Assembly (NCBI RefSeq): GCF_024494565.1
Contig: NZ_JANHDN010000004.1
Location: forward strand, 248,001 to 312,000
Length of the DNA stretch: 64,000 nucleotides
Reading direction: 5' to 3'
Source of the DNA: Halorubrum rutilum
GTDB lineage: Archaea > Halobacteriota > Halobacteria > Halobacteriales > Haloferacaceae
A program made the position numbers and the translations under genes. The notes beneath the pieces were generated by a model. The model saw only the letters and a list, made by a program, of their open reading frames with translations. It did not search any database and had not been told where the DNA came from. Of the stretch, positions 8,715 through 18,376 are shown piece after piece; the first letter of the stretch is position 1; each line of letters opens with the position of its first letter.

Positions 8715-10544
8715 ATGCGCGACGGGCCGGACCCCGAGACCCTCCTGGACCTCGCTCAGGACAAGGTCGTGGTCCTCGACGAGGAAGGGGTGTACCGGCA
8801 CCTGAACGCGGCCACCGCCGACGTGATCGGGTTCGACCCTGAGGAGCTCGTCGGCACGGACGCGTTCGAGCTCGTCCACCCCGAGGACGAGGCCCGTCTC
8901 CGGGAGACGTTCGCGGCGATCGTCGCCGGCGAGGCCGAGCCGGACGGACCCTTCGAATACCGCTACGCGACCGCCGACGGCGGGTGGGTGTGGCTCCGGA
9001 CCAGGGTGCACACGCCCGACTCCACCGGGGTCGACGGCTACGTGTTGACCTCCCGCGACGTGACCCGCGAGGTGGAGTCGCGGCGTCGGTTGGAGACGAT
9101 CGCCTCGGTGTCGCCGGACGTGTTCTGGATGTTCACCCCGGACTGGTCCGAGCTGCTGTTCGTCAACGACGCCGTCGAGCGGGTGTTCGACGTCCCCGCG
9201 GAGCGGCTCGAACGCGAGCCGCGGGTCTTCCTCGACTCGATCCACCCCGAGGACCGACCGTACGTAGAGCGAGCGATGCAGCGGCTCTCCGCCGGCGAGT
9301 CGACGCTGATCGACTACCGGCTCGGGACGCCCGACGGGGCCACCCGATGGGTTCGAGTGCCCGGCGAGCCGGTCGTGGAGGGTGACGAGGTCGTCGCCGT
9401 CACGGGCTTCGCGCGCGACGTCACGGACGAGTACCGCCGCGACCGCCAGCTCACCGTGATGGACAACCTGCTCCGGCACACGATCCGGAACGACATGAAC
9501 ATCGTCGACGGCACCGCGGAGCGGATCGTCGAGCGCGTGGCCGCCGCGGACGCGCTCGATCCGGAGGCCCGGGAGGGAGCCGAGACGACGGAGGGAACGG
9601 GGCCGGAGGAGACGGGGTCGGGGGAAACGGGGACGGCGGAGGAAACGGCGACAGGGGGAACGGACGGGTCGGCGGGGGCCGACCCCGACGAGCTGGCCGA
9701 GCTCGGCGCGGACGTCGCCGAGCACGCCGAGACGATCCGCCGCGTCGCCGCCGACCTCTTGGCGACCGCCGAGAAGCAGCGCGGCGTCATCGACCTGCTC
9801 CGCCAGCGCGGGTCGCCCCGGTCGGTGGAGATCGCGCCCGTCGTCGAGGAGGCGATCGACATGGTCGTCGACGACTGCGAGGGCCGCGACGAGATCGACG
9901 TCAGCTACCGCGAACCGGCCCCCGACGAGGCGGTCGGAGACGGAGCGCACGACTTCGAGTCGACCGCCGACGGGTCGCGGAACCGCGGCTCGGACGCCGA
10001 CGGATCGCGGGGATCGGACTCGGACGCCGACGGCGGGGACGTCGCGACCGTCTCCGTCTCGTACCCGCGGGACGTGGAGGCGTTCACGCACCCGGAACTG
10101 GACTACGCGATCGCCGAGCTCGTCGAGAACGCCATCGAGCACGCGGAGTCGGCGCCGCGCGTCCGGATAGACGTGACGGAGGCGGACGAGAGCGTCGAGA
10201 TCGCGATCCGGGACAACTGCCCGCCCATCCCGACGGAGGAGCGGTACGTCATCACCGACCGGTGGGAGATGGACGACCTGCGCCACACCGGGGGGATGGG
10301 CCTGTGGCTCGTCTACTGGGTCGCGAACCGGTCTGGCGGCGACCTCTCCTTCGACACCCATCCGGACGGGAACGTCGTGACGCTCAGCGTCCCGAGCGCC
10401 GGGCGGGAGACGGAGGAGGCCCCGGCCGCGTCGACGCTCCCCGACCGACCGCGGACGACGGCGGACCGCGCGAACCGCGGGGCGGACGCCGAGAGGGGCG
10501 GCGAGGTCGGCCCGGAACCGGGAGGCGGTGCGGGAACCGATTGA
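8715..10544 (+). CDS. PAS domain sensor histidine kinase
   Basis: 609 aa, soluble, with no membrane segment. Two PAS domains cover about 5-118 and 124-237 (the second begins LETIASVSPDVFWMF). The H-box is NLLRHTIRNDMNIVDG with His255 as the likely phospho-acceptor, the haloarchaeal HisKA variant. A Glu/Thr/Gly-rich insert follows at about 285-325. The HATPase domain has the N-box DYAIAELVENAIEHA and G-boxes around RHTGGMGLWLVYWVANRSGG. A second disordered insert (about 410-440) splits the kinase core, and the tail is Pro/Gly-rich. No response regulator lies beside it, so its partner is elsewhere. The input is unknown; PAS domains commonly bind haem, flavin or small ligands. Confidence 0.92.
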   Translation: MRDGPDPETLLDLAQDKVVVLDEEGVYRHLNAATADVIGFDPEELVGTDAFELVHPEDEARLRETFAAIVAGEAEPDGPFEYRYATADGGWVWLRTRVHTPDSTGVDGYVLTSRDVTREVESRRRLETIASVSPDVFWMFTPDWSELLFVNDAVERVFDVPAERLEREPRVFLDSIHPEDRPYVERAMQRLSAGESTLIDYRLGTPDGATRWVRVPGEPVVEGDEVVAVTGFARDVTDEYRRDRQLTVMDNLLRHTIRNDMNIVDGTAERIVERVAAADALDPEAREGAETTEGTGPEETGSGETGTAEETATGGTDGSAGADPDELAELGADVAEHAETIRRVAADLLATAEKQRGVIDLLRQRGSPRSVEIAPVVEEAIDMVVDDCEGRDEIDVSYREPAPDEAVGDGAHDFESTADGSRNRGSDADGSRGSDSDADGGDVATVSVSYPRDVEAFTHPELDYAIAELVENAIEHAESAPRVRIDVTEADESVEIAIRDNCPPIPTEERYVITDRWEMDDLRHTGGMGLWLVYWVANRSGGDLSFDTHPDGNVVTLSVPSAGRETEEAPAASTLPDRPRTTADRANRGADAERGGEVGPEPGGGAGTD

Positions 10545-10663
10545 GGGTGCGGGGCGGTTCAGACGGGTGACCCGTCGACGGCCCGAACGGCCCGCCGCCG
10601 ACCCGGGCGGTTCCCGATCGGTCGTTCGTGATTGACTCGGCTACCGAACGGGCTCCCACGGAT

Positions 10664-10670
10664 CTTAAGC
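10664..10670 (+). promoter_or_regulatory. TATA-like box for the acetyl-CoA synthetase gene
   Basis: CTTAAGC, 26-32 nt before ATG 10696, matching a leaderless start. Confidence 0.5.
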
Positions 10671-10695
10671 CGCCGGTTCGCGTAGCTCCACGCTG

Positions 10696-12873
10696 ATGGG
10701 TACGCTCAACGAGCTGTTCGACCCGGATCGGGTCGCCGTCGTCGGCGCGACCGCGCGCGAGGGGGCCGTCGGCCGCGCGGTCACGTCGAACCTGCTCGAC
10801 GACTTCGACGGCGACACCGTTCCCGTCAACCCGAACTACGACGAGGTGCTCGGGACGCCCTGCGTCGACGAGGTGGGCGACGCCGACGCCGACGTCGCCG
10901 TGGTCGTCGTGCCGCCCTCGATCGTGTTGGACGCGATCGAGGCGTGCGGCGCGGCCGGCGTCCGGAACGTCGTCGTGATCACCGCCGGGTTCGGCGAGAC
11001 GGGGGAGGACGGGGCGGCGCGGGAGCGGCGCCTCGCCGAGATAGCCGACGAGCACGACCTCGACCTCGTCGGCCCCAACAGCCTGGGGATCATGTCGACG
11101 CCCTCGGGCATGAACGCGACGTTCGGGCCGGAGAACGCGCTCCCCGGCGGGCTCTCCTTCATGAGCCAGTCGGGCGCGTTCGTCACCGCGGTCCTCGACT
11201 GGGCCAACGACAACGGGATCGGGTTCAAGGACGTCGTCTCGCTCGGCAACAAGGCCGTCCTCGACGAGACGGACTTCGTCGACCACTGGGGCGACGACGA
11301 GGAGACCGACGTGATCATCGGCTACCTGGAGGGGATCGAGGACGGCCGCGAGTTCATCGAGACCGCCCGCGAGACGACCCGGGACACGCCGATCGTCGCG
11401 GTGAAGTCCGGCCGGACGAGCGCCGGCGCGCAGGCCGCCTCCTCGCACACCGGCACGCTCGCGGGCTCCGACAAGGCGTACGAGGCCGGGCTCGACCAGG
11501 CCGGCGTCATCCGCGCCGAGTCGGTCGACGAGCTGTTCGACTCGGCGGGCATCCTCGGGAGCCAGCCGCTCCCCGACACCGACAGCGTCGCGATCGTCAC
11601 CAACGCCGGCGGCCCGGGCGTGATGGCGACCGACGCGGTCGGCGACGCCGACCTCGACATGGCGTCGTTCACCCGGGAGACGACCGATCGGCTCGCCGAC
11701 GCGATGCCCGAGGAGGCGAACATCCACAACCCGGTCGACGTGATCGGCGACGCCGACGTGGAGCGGTTCCGCGAGGCGCTGGAGATCACGGTCGCCGACG
11801 ACGACGTCGGGGCCGCGCTCGTGTTGGCCGCCCCCACCGCCACCATCGACTTCGACGAGCTGGCGGGCGCGATCACCGACGTGAGCGACGAGATGGACGC
11901 GCCCGTCGCCGCCTGCCTGATGGGCGGCGACCGCACCCGCGAGCCGAAACAGCGGCTGCAGGCGAAGGGGATCCCCTGTTACTTCGACCCCGCCCGCGGG
12001 ATCGAGAGCCTCGCGACGCTCGCGCGGTACCGTGACATCAGGGAGCGGGAGTACGCGCCCCCGATGTCGTTCGACGTCGACCGCGAGCGCGCCCGCGAGA
12101 TCCTGGGAGCGGTGCGCGACCGCGACGACAACCGCCTCGGCGTCGAGGCGATGGAGCTGCTCGACGCGTACGGCATCCCCACGCCCGACGGCGAGATCGT
12201 CGACACCCCCGAGCGCGCCGCCGAGGTCGCTTCCGGGATCGACGGCGACGTGGTGATGAAGATCGTCTCGCCGGACATCCTTCACAAGAGCGACATCGGC
12301 GGCGTCGCCGTCGGCGTCGCCGACGCGGACGTGGCCGACACCTACGAGGACCTGATCACCCGGGCGCGCAACTACCAGCCGGACGCGACCGTGCTCGGCG
12401 TGCAGGTGCAGGAGATGGTCGACCTGGAGGACGGCGTCGAGACGATCGTCGGGATGAACCGCGACCCGCAGTTCGGCCCGCTGCTGATGTTCGGGCTCGG
12501 CGGCATCTTCGTGGAGGTGATGGAGGACACCACCTTCCGCGTCGCGCCCGTCTCGGAGCCCGAGGCGCGCGAGATGACCGAGGAGATCCAGTCGGCGCCG
12601 CTGCTGCGCGGCGCCCGCGGCCGCGATCCGGTCGACGTCGACGCCGTGGTCGAGACGATCGGCCGGCTCTCCCAGCTGGTCACCGACTTCCCCGCAATCT
12701 TAGAACTCGACATCAACCCGCTCGTCGCACTGCCCGACGCCGACGGCGGCGCGAACGCCGCCGCCGTCGACGTGAGACTCACCGTCGACCCGGAGGCGCT
12801 CGACCCGGAGGCGCTCGACCCGGTCGACGCCGACCCCGAAGTCACCGACTCGGAGGAACCCACCAATGACTGA
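10696..12873 (+). CDS. acd: Acetate--CoA ligase (ADP-forming), fused alpha-beta subunits
   Basis: 725 aa. The alpha part starts with a CoA-binding Rossmann domain (VAVVGATAREGAVGRAV) and carries the phosphorylated-histidine motif SSHTGTLAGSD with His251. The beta part is an ATP-grasp domain from about residue 480 (MKIVSPDILHKSDIGGVAVG; MLMFGLGGIFVEVMED). The enzyme converts acetyl-CoA, ADP and phosphate to acetate, CoA and ATP, the energy-conserving acetate-forming step of haloarchaea, where the two subunits are fused in this order. A short repeat (DPEALDPEALDP) precedes the C-terminus. The stop overlaps the next gene by 8 nt, so the two are very probably co-translated. Confidence 0.94.
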   Translation: MGTLNELFDPDRVAVVGATAREGAVGRAVTSNLLDDFDGDTVPVNPNYDEVLGTPCVDEVGDADADVAVVVVPPSIVLDAIEACGAAGVRNVVVITAGFGETGEDGAARERRLAEIADEHDLDLVGPNSLGIMSTPSGMNATFGPENALPGGLSFMSQSGAFVTAVLDWANDNGIGFKDVVSLGNKAVLDETDFVDHWGDDEETDVIIGYLEGIEDGREFIETARETTRDTPIVAVKSGRTSAGAQAASSHTGTLAGSDKAYEAGLDQAGVIRAESVDELFDSAGILGSQPLPDTDSVAIVTNAGGPGVMATDAVGDADLDMASFTRETTDRLADAMPEEANIHNPVDVIGDADVERFREALEITVADDDVGAALVLAAPTATIDFDELAGAITDVSDEMDAPVAACLMGGDRTREPKQRLQAKGIPCYFDPARGIESLATLARYRDIREREYAPPMSFDVDRERAREILGAVRDRDDNRLGVEAMELLDAYGIPTPDGEIVDTPERAAEVASGIDGDVVMKIVSPDILHKSDIGGVAVGVADADVADTYEDLITRARNYQPDATVLGVQVQEMVDLEDGVETIVGMNRDPQFGPLLMFGLGGIFVEVMEDTTFRVAPVSEPEAREMTEEIQSAPLLRGARGRDPVDVDAVVETIGRLSQLVTDFPAILELDINPLVALPDADGGANAAAVDVRLTVDPEALDPEALDPVDADPEVTDSEEPTND

Positions 12874-13927
12874 CACACCCACCACACTCGTCACCGCGAC
12901 CGGAGAAGGCGCCGGAAAGACAGCGATCGCCGTCGCGCTCGCGCGGCTCGCCGCCGACCGCGACCGCAGCGTCGGCTACATGAAACCGAAGGGGACGCGG
13001 CTCCAGTCGAACGTCGGCAAGACGCTCGACCAGGACCCCATGCTCGCCCGCGAGGTGCTCGGTCTCGACTCCGAGATGCACCAGATGGAGCCCGTCGTCT
13101 ACTCGCCGACGTTCGTCGAGGGCGCGATCCGCGGCACCGAGGACGCCGATGCCCTCAGCGACCGGATCCGCGAGGAGTACGAGGAGCTCGCGGCCGACCG
13201 CGACCGCATGTTCGTCGAGGGGGGCGGCAGCTGGACCACCGGCGGCGTCGTCGACCTCACCGACGTCGACGTCGCGGAGCTGCTCGACGCGCGGGTCGTG
13301 CTCGTCGCCGAGTACGGCTCGCCGAACGACCTCGACGACGTGCTCGCGGCCGCCGACGCCTTCGGCGACCGCCTCGCCGGCGTCGTGTTCAACAAGGTCT
13401 CCGACGACGCGTTCGACTCGCTCGGCCAGGACGGGATCCCGTTCCTCGAGTCGCGCGGGATCACCGTCTTCGGCGCGATCCCCCACGAGAAGGAGCTCGC
13501 GGGCGTCACCGTCGGCGAGCTGGCCGACGAACTCGGCGCCGAGCTGCTCACCGACGCGCCGACGGACGGCTTCGTCGAGCGCTTCCTCGTCGGGGCGATG
13601 GGCGGCGACGAGGCGCTGCGGTACTTCCGACGCGCCCGCGACGCCGCCGTCATCACCGGCGGCGACCGCGCGGACGTCCAGACCGCGGCGCTCGACGCCT
13701 CCGGCGTCGCCTGTCTCGTCCTGACCGGCGGCCACCGCCCCTCCGGCGCGGTGCTCGGGAAGGCCGCGGACGCCGGCAAGCCCGTCCTCGCCGTGAACAC
13801 GGACACCGTCACCGCGATCGACCGCGCCGAGGGGATCGTCCGCAGCGGGCGGACCCGGGACGCGCGCACCGTGGACCGGATGGCGGAGCTGCTCGACGCG
13901 CACGTCGACGTCGACGCGTTGCTGTAG
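12866..13927 (+). CDS. BioD-like / DRTGG domain protein (phosphotransacetylase N-terminal family)
   Basis: 353 aa. The N-terminus is a dethiobiotin-synthetase-like P-loop domain (TGEGAGKTAIAVALARLAA, near 10-28; VEGGGSWTTGG further on). The C-terminal part from about 215 resembles a DRTGG domain (VITGGDRADVQTAALDAS). This arrangement equals the N-terminal regulatory half of long bacterial Pta enzymes, but no phosphotransacetylase catalytic domain follows. Its 8-nt overlap with the ADP-forming acetyl-CoA synthetase gene suggests it senses nucleotide or acetyl-CoA state for that enzyme; this role is inferred. Confidence 0.87.
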   Translation: MTDTPTTLVTATGEGAGKTAIAVALARLAADRDRSVGYMKPKGTRLQSNVGKTLDQDPMLAREVLGLDSEMHQMEPVVYSPTFVEGAIRGTEDADALSDRIREEYEELAADRDRMFVEGGGSWTTGGVVDLTDVDVAELLDARVVLVAEYGSPNDLDDVLAAADAFGDRLAGVVFNKVSDDAFDSLGQDGIPFLESRGITVFGAIPHEKELAGVTVGELADELGAELLTDAPTDGFVERFLVGAMGGDEALRYFRRARDAAVITGGDRADVQTAALDASGVACLVLTGGHRPSGAVLGKAADAGKPVLAVNTDTVTAIDRAEGIVRSGRTRDARTVDRMAELLDAHVDVDALL

Positions 13928-14022
13928 GCTCTCGGTCGCCGCCGCCCCGCGACGCCCGCCTCGTCCCCCGCGCGGGGGAACGTCTGACGTACTGTTTTCA
14001 CGGAGGACGACGTAGGCCGCGT

Positions 14023-15123
14023 ATGACCAGTCTCTCGGAGGCGTACGGTGGACGGGGGGGCTCCGAGGTCGACCCGCGCCGGCTGTACCTCGGCGTGGGC
14101 TCGTTCGTCGCCGGAACCCTACTGCTCGTCGCCGGGCTGTTCGTGGCCGCGGAGGTCGTGCTCCCGAGCGGCTACGGCTCCGCCGAGGCGCGGCGGCTCG
14201 GCGGCGTGCTCGGCGGCGTGGGCGTCCCATTGGTGTTGCTCGGCGTGATGACCGTCCTGCCGGCGGATCGAAGCACGCGCGTCGCCGCGGTCGTCGGGGC
14301 GAGCGTGATGTGCCTCGGCGTCGCGCTGTTCGCGTACGCGTACCCCTACCACTGGGTGAGCGGGCCGCGCCCGGAGCTGACCGACCTCACGCTGCCGACC
14401 GCGGGGCTGTACTTCGTCGGCGCCGCGACGACGCTGTGGAGCGTCTTCATCGGCGTCGCCAACTTCAAGACGCGGAACGACCCCGGCGGCACCGTCACGA
14501 TGGAGGTGACCCACAAGGGCGAGACGAAGGTCATCGAGGTCGGCCGCAACCAGCTCGACGGGGCCGGCGGCGTCGGGCTCCTCGGCGGGACCCCCGACGG
14601 CGACGTGGAGACGCAGACGAACCGGCCGGACCGCGCCGGTGGGAGCGACGGGTCGACCGGCGACGGGCCGCGGTCCAGGAGCCGACCGTCGGTCGGGGAG
14701 GAGTCGCCGGCCGGCGGCGGATCGCCGACCCGGAACGGATCGGCGACCGGGACGGGGCCGACGACCGGTTCCGGAGGCGGCCTCGGCGCGGGGCGCTCGG
14801 ACGCCCTCTCCGGCGGTCGAGGCGGCGGCTCCGCCGGCGTGAGCGACGGCGGCGAGTCCGGCACGGACATCCGGTCGCCCCTCGACGACGCGGGGTCGGC
14901 GGGACCGAACGGACCCGCGGGGCCGGGCGAGGACGGACGAAGCGGGGCGGACATCTCCCCCGGCGTCGACGCCGCCGCGCGCGACGGTCCCGGCGACACG
15001 TACTGCGGGAACTGCACGCACTTCGACTACGTCCGGACCGATCAGGGGATGCAGCCGTACTGCGGGCACCACGATGAGCTGATGGACGACATGGACGCCT
15101 GCGAGGAGTGGACGCCGCGGTAG
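14023..15123 (+). CDS. Four-helix membrane protein with C-terminal Cys-rich knuckle (DUF7139-like)
   Basis: 366 aa. Four hydrophobic segments lie in residues 22-150 (GVGSFVAGTLLLVAGLFVAA; GGVLGGVGVPLVLLGVMTVL; VAAVVGASVMCLGVALFAYA; LYFVGAATTLWSVFIGVANF). A soluble part TMEVTHKGETKVIEVGRNQL and a long disordered Gly/Ser/Asp/Pro linker (about 195-320) come next. The last 40 residues have CGNCTHFDY, then YCGHH and DACEEW, with the spacing of a zinc knuckle. The DUF7139 name is from memory of haloarchaeal annotation. Function unknown; the charged end faces the cytoplasm or the medium depending on topology. Confidence 0.8.
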   Translation: MTSLSEAYGGRGGSEVDPRRLYLGVGSFVAGTLLLVAGLFVAAEVVLPSGYGSAEARRLGGVLGGVGVPLVLLGVMTVLPADRSTRVAAVVGASVMCLGVALFAYAYPYHWVSGPRPELTDLTLPTAGLYFVGAATTLWSVFIGVANFKTRNDPGGTVTMEVTHKGETKVIEVGRNQLDGAGGVGLLGGTPDGDVETQTNRPDRAGGSDGSTGDGPRSRSRPSVGEESPAGGGSPTRNGSATGTGPTTGSGGGLGAGRSDALSGGRGGGSAGVSDGGESGTDIRSPLDDAGSAGPNGPAGPGEDGRSGADISPGVDAAARDGPGDTYCGNCTHFDYVRTDQGMQPYCGHHDELMDDMDACEEWTPR

Positions 15124-15156
15124 CTCTCAGGGGCGCTTTCCGAACCGGCACGCCGC

Positions 15157-16284
15157 CTACCCGCTCTTCCGCTCGCCGACGCCGGCCGCCGACGGGAGCT
15201 GCGACTCCGCGACGGCGAACGCGAGCGTGCTCAGCACGGCCGTGAGCGTCCCGGCCGCGAGCGCCATCGCGAGGTCCGGGAGCCCGAGCGACGTGACGCC
15301 CGGCGCGTCCGGCAGGAAGAACCCGGAGACGGCGTACAGCACGACGGCGATGGAGAGCACGTAGAAGGGGGCGTTGAGGTACCGCCACCGGAAGCGTCCG
15401 CCGAGGTACTCGTCGGTGATCTGTCCGAGGCTGGAGGTGACCCCGGCGACCGCGAGCCACTGGACGAAGCCGTGGACGAACGCCGCGAGGGTCACGCCGG
15501 CCGTGATCGACCCGCCGCGGACCGCGCTGACGGCCTCGACCGTCTCCGTCCCCTGGACGCCGCCGACGACGATCAGCGCGAGCGCGACGACGTAGGTGAC
15601 GAGCGTCACCCGCCCCGTGTAGAGGACGTTCCGCACGGTCGAGGCCGCGCCGTCGACGGTCTCCTCCAGCCCGAGGCCGCGGAACAGCGAGTAGAGCCCG
15701 ACGAGCCCGGAGAGGATCCCGAGGACGGCCGCGCCGGCGACGTCGAAGAGGTTCGCGACGACGACCAGGGGGTAGATGAGCAGGAGGACGCCGAGCGGGA
15801 CCAGAATGGTGCCGCGGGTCTCCGGGTCCGCCAGCACCTGCTTGATCGTGTAGTAGAGCGACTCCAAGTCCTGCGCCTGCCGGACGACGACGCGGCGCAT
15901 CCCGTCGATCGGCATCCGGGAGCGGATCACCGGGAGGACGGACTCGTCCTGCGCGCCGTCGGTGATCACGACCGCGGAGACCTCCTCGCCGGTCGACAGC
16001 TCGGCGAGGACGCGGTCGACCTCCTTGCCGACCGCGCGGTTCGCCTTCACGTCGGCGCCGTCCACGCCGGTGACGGCGGCGACCTCGACCGCCTCGCCGC
16101 CGGCCGCCAGCTCGTCGTGGACGTTCACGCCCTGGAAGAGGACGTTCACGTCCGAGTCCTCCGGGTCGGCCGTCGCGAGCGCGACGGCGGCCTCGGTGAC
16201 GTCGTCGGCGCCGATCACCGGGGTCGGGATCCCGGTCTTGCGGCCGAGGTCGTCGTCGAGGTCGACGCAGAGGACCAACAGCAT
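15157..16284 (-). CDS. DUF373 family membrane protein
   Basis: 375 aa. The N-terminal 150 residues start with LLVLCVDLDDDLGRKTGIPT, the hallmark of DUF373, an archaeal family of unknown function with a conserved acidic strand. The rest has about six hydrophobic helices (TILVPLGVLLLIYPLVVVAN; VTLVTYVVALALIVVGGVQG; LAMALAAGTLTAVLSTLAFA). The start is ATG 16284, 27 nt downstream of an AAACATAT box on the same strand. The acidic head resembles metal-binding Rossmann-like folds, but no enzymatic activity is established. Confidence 0.9.
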   Translation of the reverse strand: MLLVLCVDLDDDLGRKTGIPTPVIGADDVTEAAVALATADPEDSDVNVLFQGVNVHDELAAGGEAVEVAAVTGVDGADVKANRAVGKEVDRVLAELSTGEEVSAVVITDGAQDESVLPVIRSRMPIDGMRRVVVRQAQDLESLYYTIKQVLADPETRGTILVPLGVLLLIYPLVVVANLFDVAGAAVLGILSGLVGLYSLFRGLGLEETVDGAASTVRNVLYTGRVTLVTYVVALALIVVGGVQGTETVEAVSAVRGGSITAGVTLAAFVHGFVQWLAVAGVTSSLGQITDEYLGGRFRWRYLNAPFYVLSIAVVLYAVSGFFLPDAPGVTSLGLPDLAMALAAGTLTAVLSTLAFAVAESQLPSAAGVGERKSG

Positions 16285-16310
16285 TACGCGACGCTATGCG
16301 AGGGGCCGAC

Positions 16311-16320
16311 ATATGTTTTC
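16311..16320 (-). promoter_or_regulatory. TATA-like box for the DUF373 gene
   Basis: GAAAACATAT on the minus strand, 27 nt before ATG 16284. Confidence 0.45.
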
Positions 16321-16446
16321 GGCTCGCGTCGGCGACTTGACGGCTCGCGGGGCGCGGCTCTCGCGCGTTCGGTCGCGTGTGCCCGGTCCGTGTGTGGTCG
16401 CGTGCGCCCGGTCGAGTCGACCGACCGTCGCGTCGTTCCGTTGCCC

Positions 16447-17172
16447 TCAGTCGTCGTCCGAGGCCGGCTCGTGTTCGATCCCGTTCATCATCCGGCGGAC
16501 GTTCTCGCCGTCGCTGAACGACGCCGGGTACGCCGCGAGCGGCAGGACGAAGTCGTCGCCGGTCTCGACCGGCTCCCCGACGTGGAGCTCCAGCTCGACG
16601 CCCGCGCCCGTCCCCCCGATCTCGCCCTCCGCCGTGTAGACGACGACGTCGGCGTCTGCGCCGAGGACCGTCGTCGAGTACTCGGAGCCGCGCTCCAGGT
16701 CGCCGACGTCCTCGTAGCGGCTCAGGATGATCTCCGCGCGCTCGCGGGTCGTGAAGTCGGCGATCGGGTTGAGCGCTTCCCCGAGGACCTCCACCCGCGG
16801 CGTCGCCACCGCGGCGAAGACGGCGGCCTGGTAGCGCTCGCCGAACAGCTCCACGGCCTTGTCGTACTCCGCGACGGTGTTCGTCACGCGGACCTCCCGC
16901 GTCCGTCCGGCCACCTCGACCTCCCGGGTGATCGTCTCGTCGGTCACCTCGTTGAGCTCGTAGCCGCTCTCCGAGAGCGTCGCGTCGGCGACCGTCGCGG
17001 TCCCGGCGGCGAACTCCGCGGGGCCGTCGCCGCTGACGACGTCGTACGCGGTGCAGCCGGCGAGGCCCGCGAGGCCGGCCGCACCGCCGACCGCGAGGGC
17101 GCGACGGCGGGTGATCGCGTCGCTCGCGGTCCGGTTCTCGGCGTCGTCGTCGACGGTCGGCTCTCGGTTCAT
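16447..17172 (-). CDS. Tat lipoprotein of the DUF6517 type
   Basis: 241 aa from ATG 17172. The N-terminus has a twin-arginine motif and lipobox: ITRRRALAVGGAAGLAGLAGC, with Cys as the lipid-anchor residue. The mature part is beta-rich and acidic, without catalytic motifs (EVEVAGRTREVRVTNTVAEY; VTDETITREV). It would be exported folded and anchored on the outer face of the membrane. The DUF6517 name is recalled from haloarchaeal annotation. A longer open frame upstream (to 18609) covers the divergent radical SAM gene and is a shadow. Confidence 0.82.
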   Translation of the reverse strand: MNREPTVDDDAENRTASDAITRRRALAVGGAAGLAGLAGCTAYDVVSGDGPAEFAAGTATVADATLSESGYELNEVTDETITREVEVAGRTREVRVTNTVAEYDKAVELFGERYQAAVFAAVATPRVEVLGEALNPIADFTTRERAEIILSRYEDVGDLERGSEYSTTVLGADADVVVYTAEGEIGGTGAGVELELHVGEPVETGDDFVLPLAAYPASFSDGENVRRMMNGIEHEPASDDD

Positions 17173-17325
17173 GGCCGGCACTGGCGCCGGCGGGGGTACA
17201 TACTTTGTGTCCGAGTCGCCCCGTGCGCGGCGCCGTCGAGCGTCGGAACCGCCCCGTGGCAACGGATCCCCCGGGAACGCGCGCTTCGGACGCTTTTTGA
17301 GGCCGCGGCCGGTAGGGAGGGGTAG

Positions 17326-18324
17326 ATGATCTCCAAGGGCTGTGAACAGTGCGCCAAGGGCGGCAAGATGGTGCTGTTCGTCTACGGCTACTGCGACCAG
17401 CGGGACTGCTTCTACTGCCCCCTCGGAGAGAACCGGAAGAACGTCACCGACGTGTACGCAAACGAGCGGAAGGTCGAGTCCGACGAGGACGTGATTCGAG
17501 AGGCCAAGCGCATGAGCGCGCTCGGCACCTCGATCACCGGCGGCGAGCCGCAGGAGGCGATGGCGAAGACGTGCCGGTACCTCGAACTGCTGAAAGACGA
17601 GTTCGGCGAGGACCACCACACCCACCTCTACACCGGGATCACGGGCGGCCGCGAGAACATGCGGAAGCTCTCCGAGGCCGGCCTCGACGAGATCCGCTTC
17701 CACCCGCCGCTGGAGATGTGGGGCGACATGCACGGCACCGAGTGGGAGGAGATCCTCCACGTCGCCCGCGAAGAGGGGCTCACGCCCGCCTTCGAGATCC
17801 CCGGCATCCGCGCGGAGCCGGAGTTCCTGGACTTTTTGGACGAGGGCGCCGCCGAGTTCTGTAACATCAACGAGTTCGAGATGTCCGACGGGAACTACCG
17901 TCGGATGCAGGAGGAGGGGTTCGAGCTGCAGGACGGGCACATGTCCGCCGTCGAGGGGTCGAAGGACGACGCGATCGTCTCGGAGATGGCGAGCCACGAG
18001 AAGGTGTACTTCTGTACCTCGGTGTTCAAAGACGCCGCGCAACACCGCAACCGCCTGAAGCGGATGGCGGAGAACATCCGCCGCGAGTTCGACGAGGTGA
18101 CCGACGACGGCACGCTCGTCTACGGGAAGGCGTTCGCCGACCCGGAGCGCTTCGACGCGCTCGGCGTCCCCGAGGAGTTCTACACCGCGAAGTCGAACCA
18201 CGTCGAGGTCGCGTGGTGGCTCCTCGAAGAGATGGTCGAGGACGGCGACCTCGACGAGGGGGAAATCGTCGAGCAGTACCCGACCGTCGACGGCACCGTC
18301 GTCGAGCGGACGCCGGTCGCCTGA
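17326..18324 (+). CDS. Radical SAM protein
   Basis: 332 aa. The [4Fe-4S]-binding cluster is YGYCDQRDCFYCPLGENRK, spaced CX4CX2C instead of the canonical CX3CX2C. A second pair, CEQC, sits right at the N-terminus (residues 5-8). SAM-binding GGE is in ITGGEPQEA, and the barrel continues with HLYTGITGGRENM and LTPAFEIPGIRAEPE. The family is widespread in haloarchaea and methanogens as an uncharacterised radical SAM protein; substrate unknown. The ATG at 17326 follows a GGAGGGG purine run and a CGCTTTTTG box about 30 nt upstream. A structured repeat begins 52 bp after the stop. Confidence 0.92.
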   Translation: MISKGCEQCAKGGKMVLFVYGYCDQRDCFYCPLGENRKNVTDVYANERKVESDEDVIREAKRMSALGTSITGGEPQEAMAKTCRYLELLKDEFGEDHHTHLYTGITGGRENMRKLSEAGLDEIRFHPPLEMWGDMHGTEWEEILHVAREEGLTPAFEIPGIRAEPEFLDFLDEGAAEFCNINEFEMSDGNYRRMQEEGFELQDGHMSAVEGSKDDAIVSEMASHEKVYFCTSVFKDAAQHRNRLKRMAENIRREFDEVTDDGTLVYGKAFADPERFDALGVPEEFYTAKSNHVEVAWWLLEEMVEDGDLDEGEIVEQYPTVDGTVVERTPVA

Positions 18325-18376
18325 ACGGACAGGGTTCGGGTCTTGTTCCGCTGGTCGGCATCCCCGTCTACTCGTG

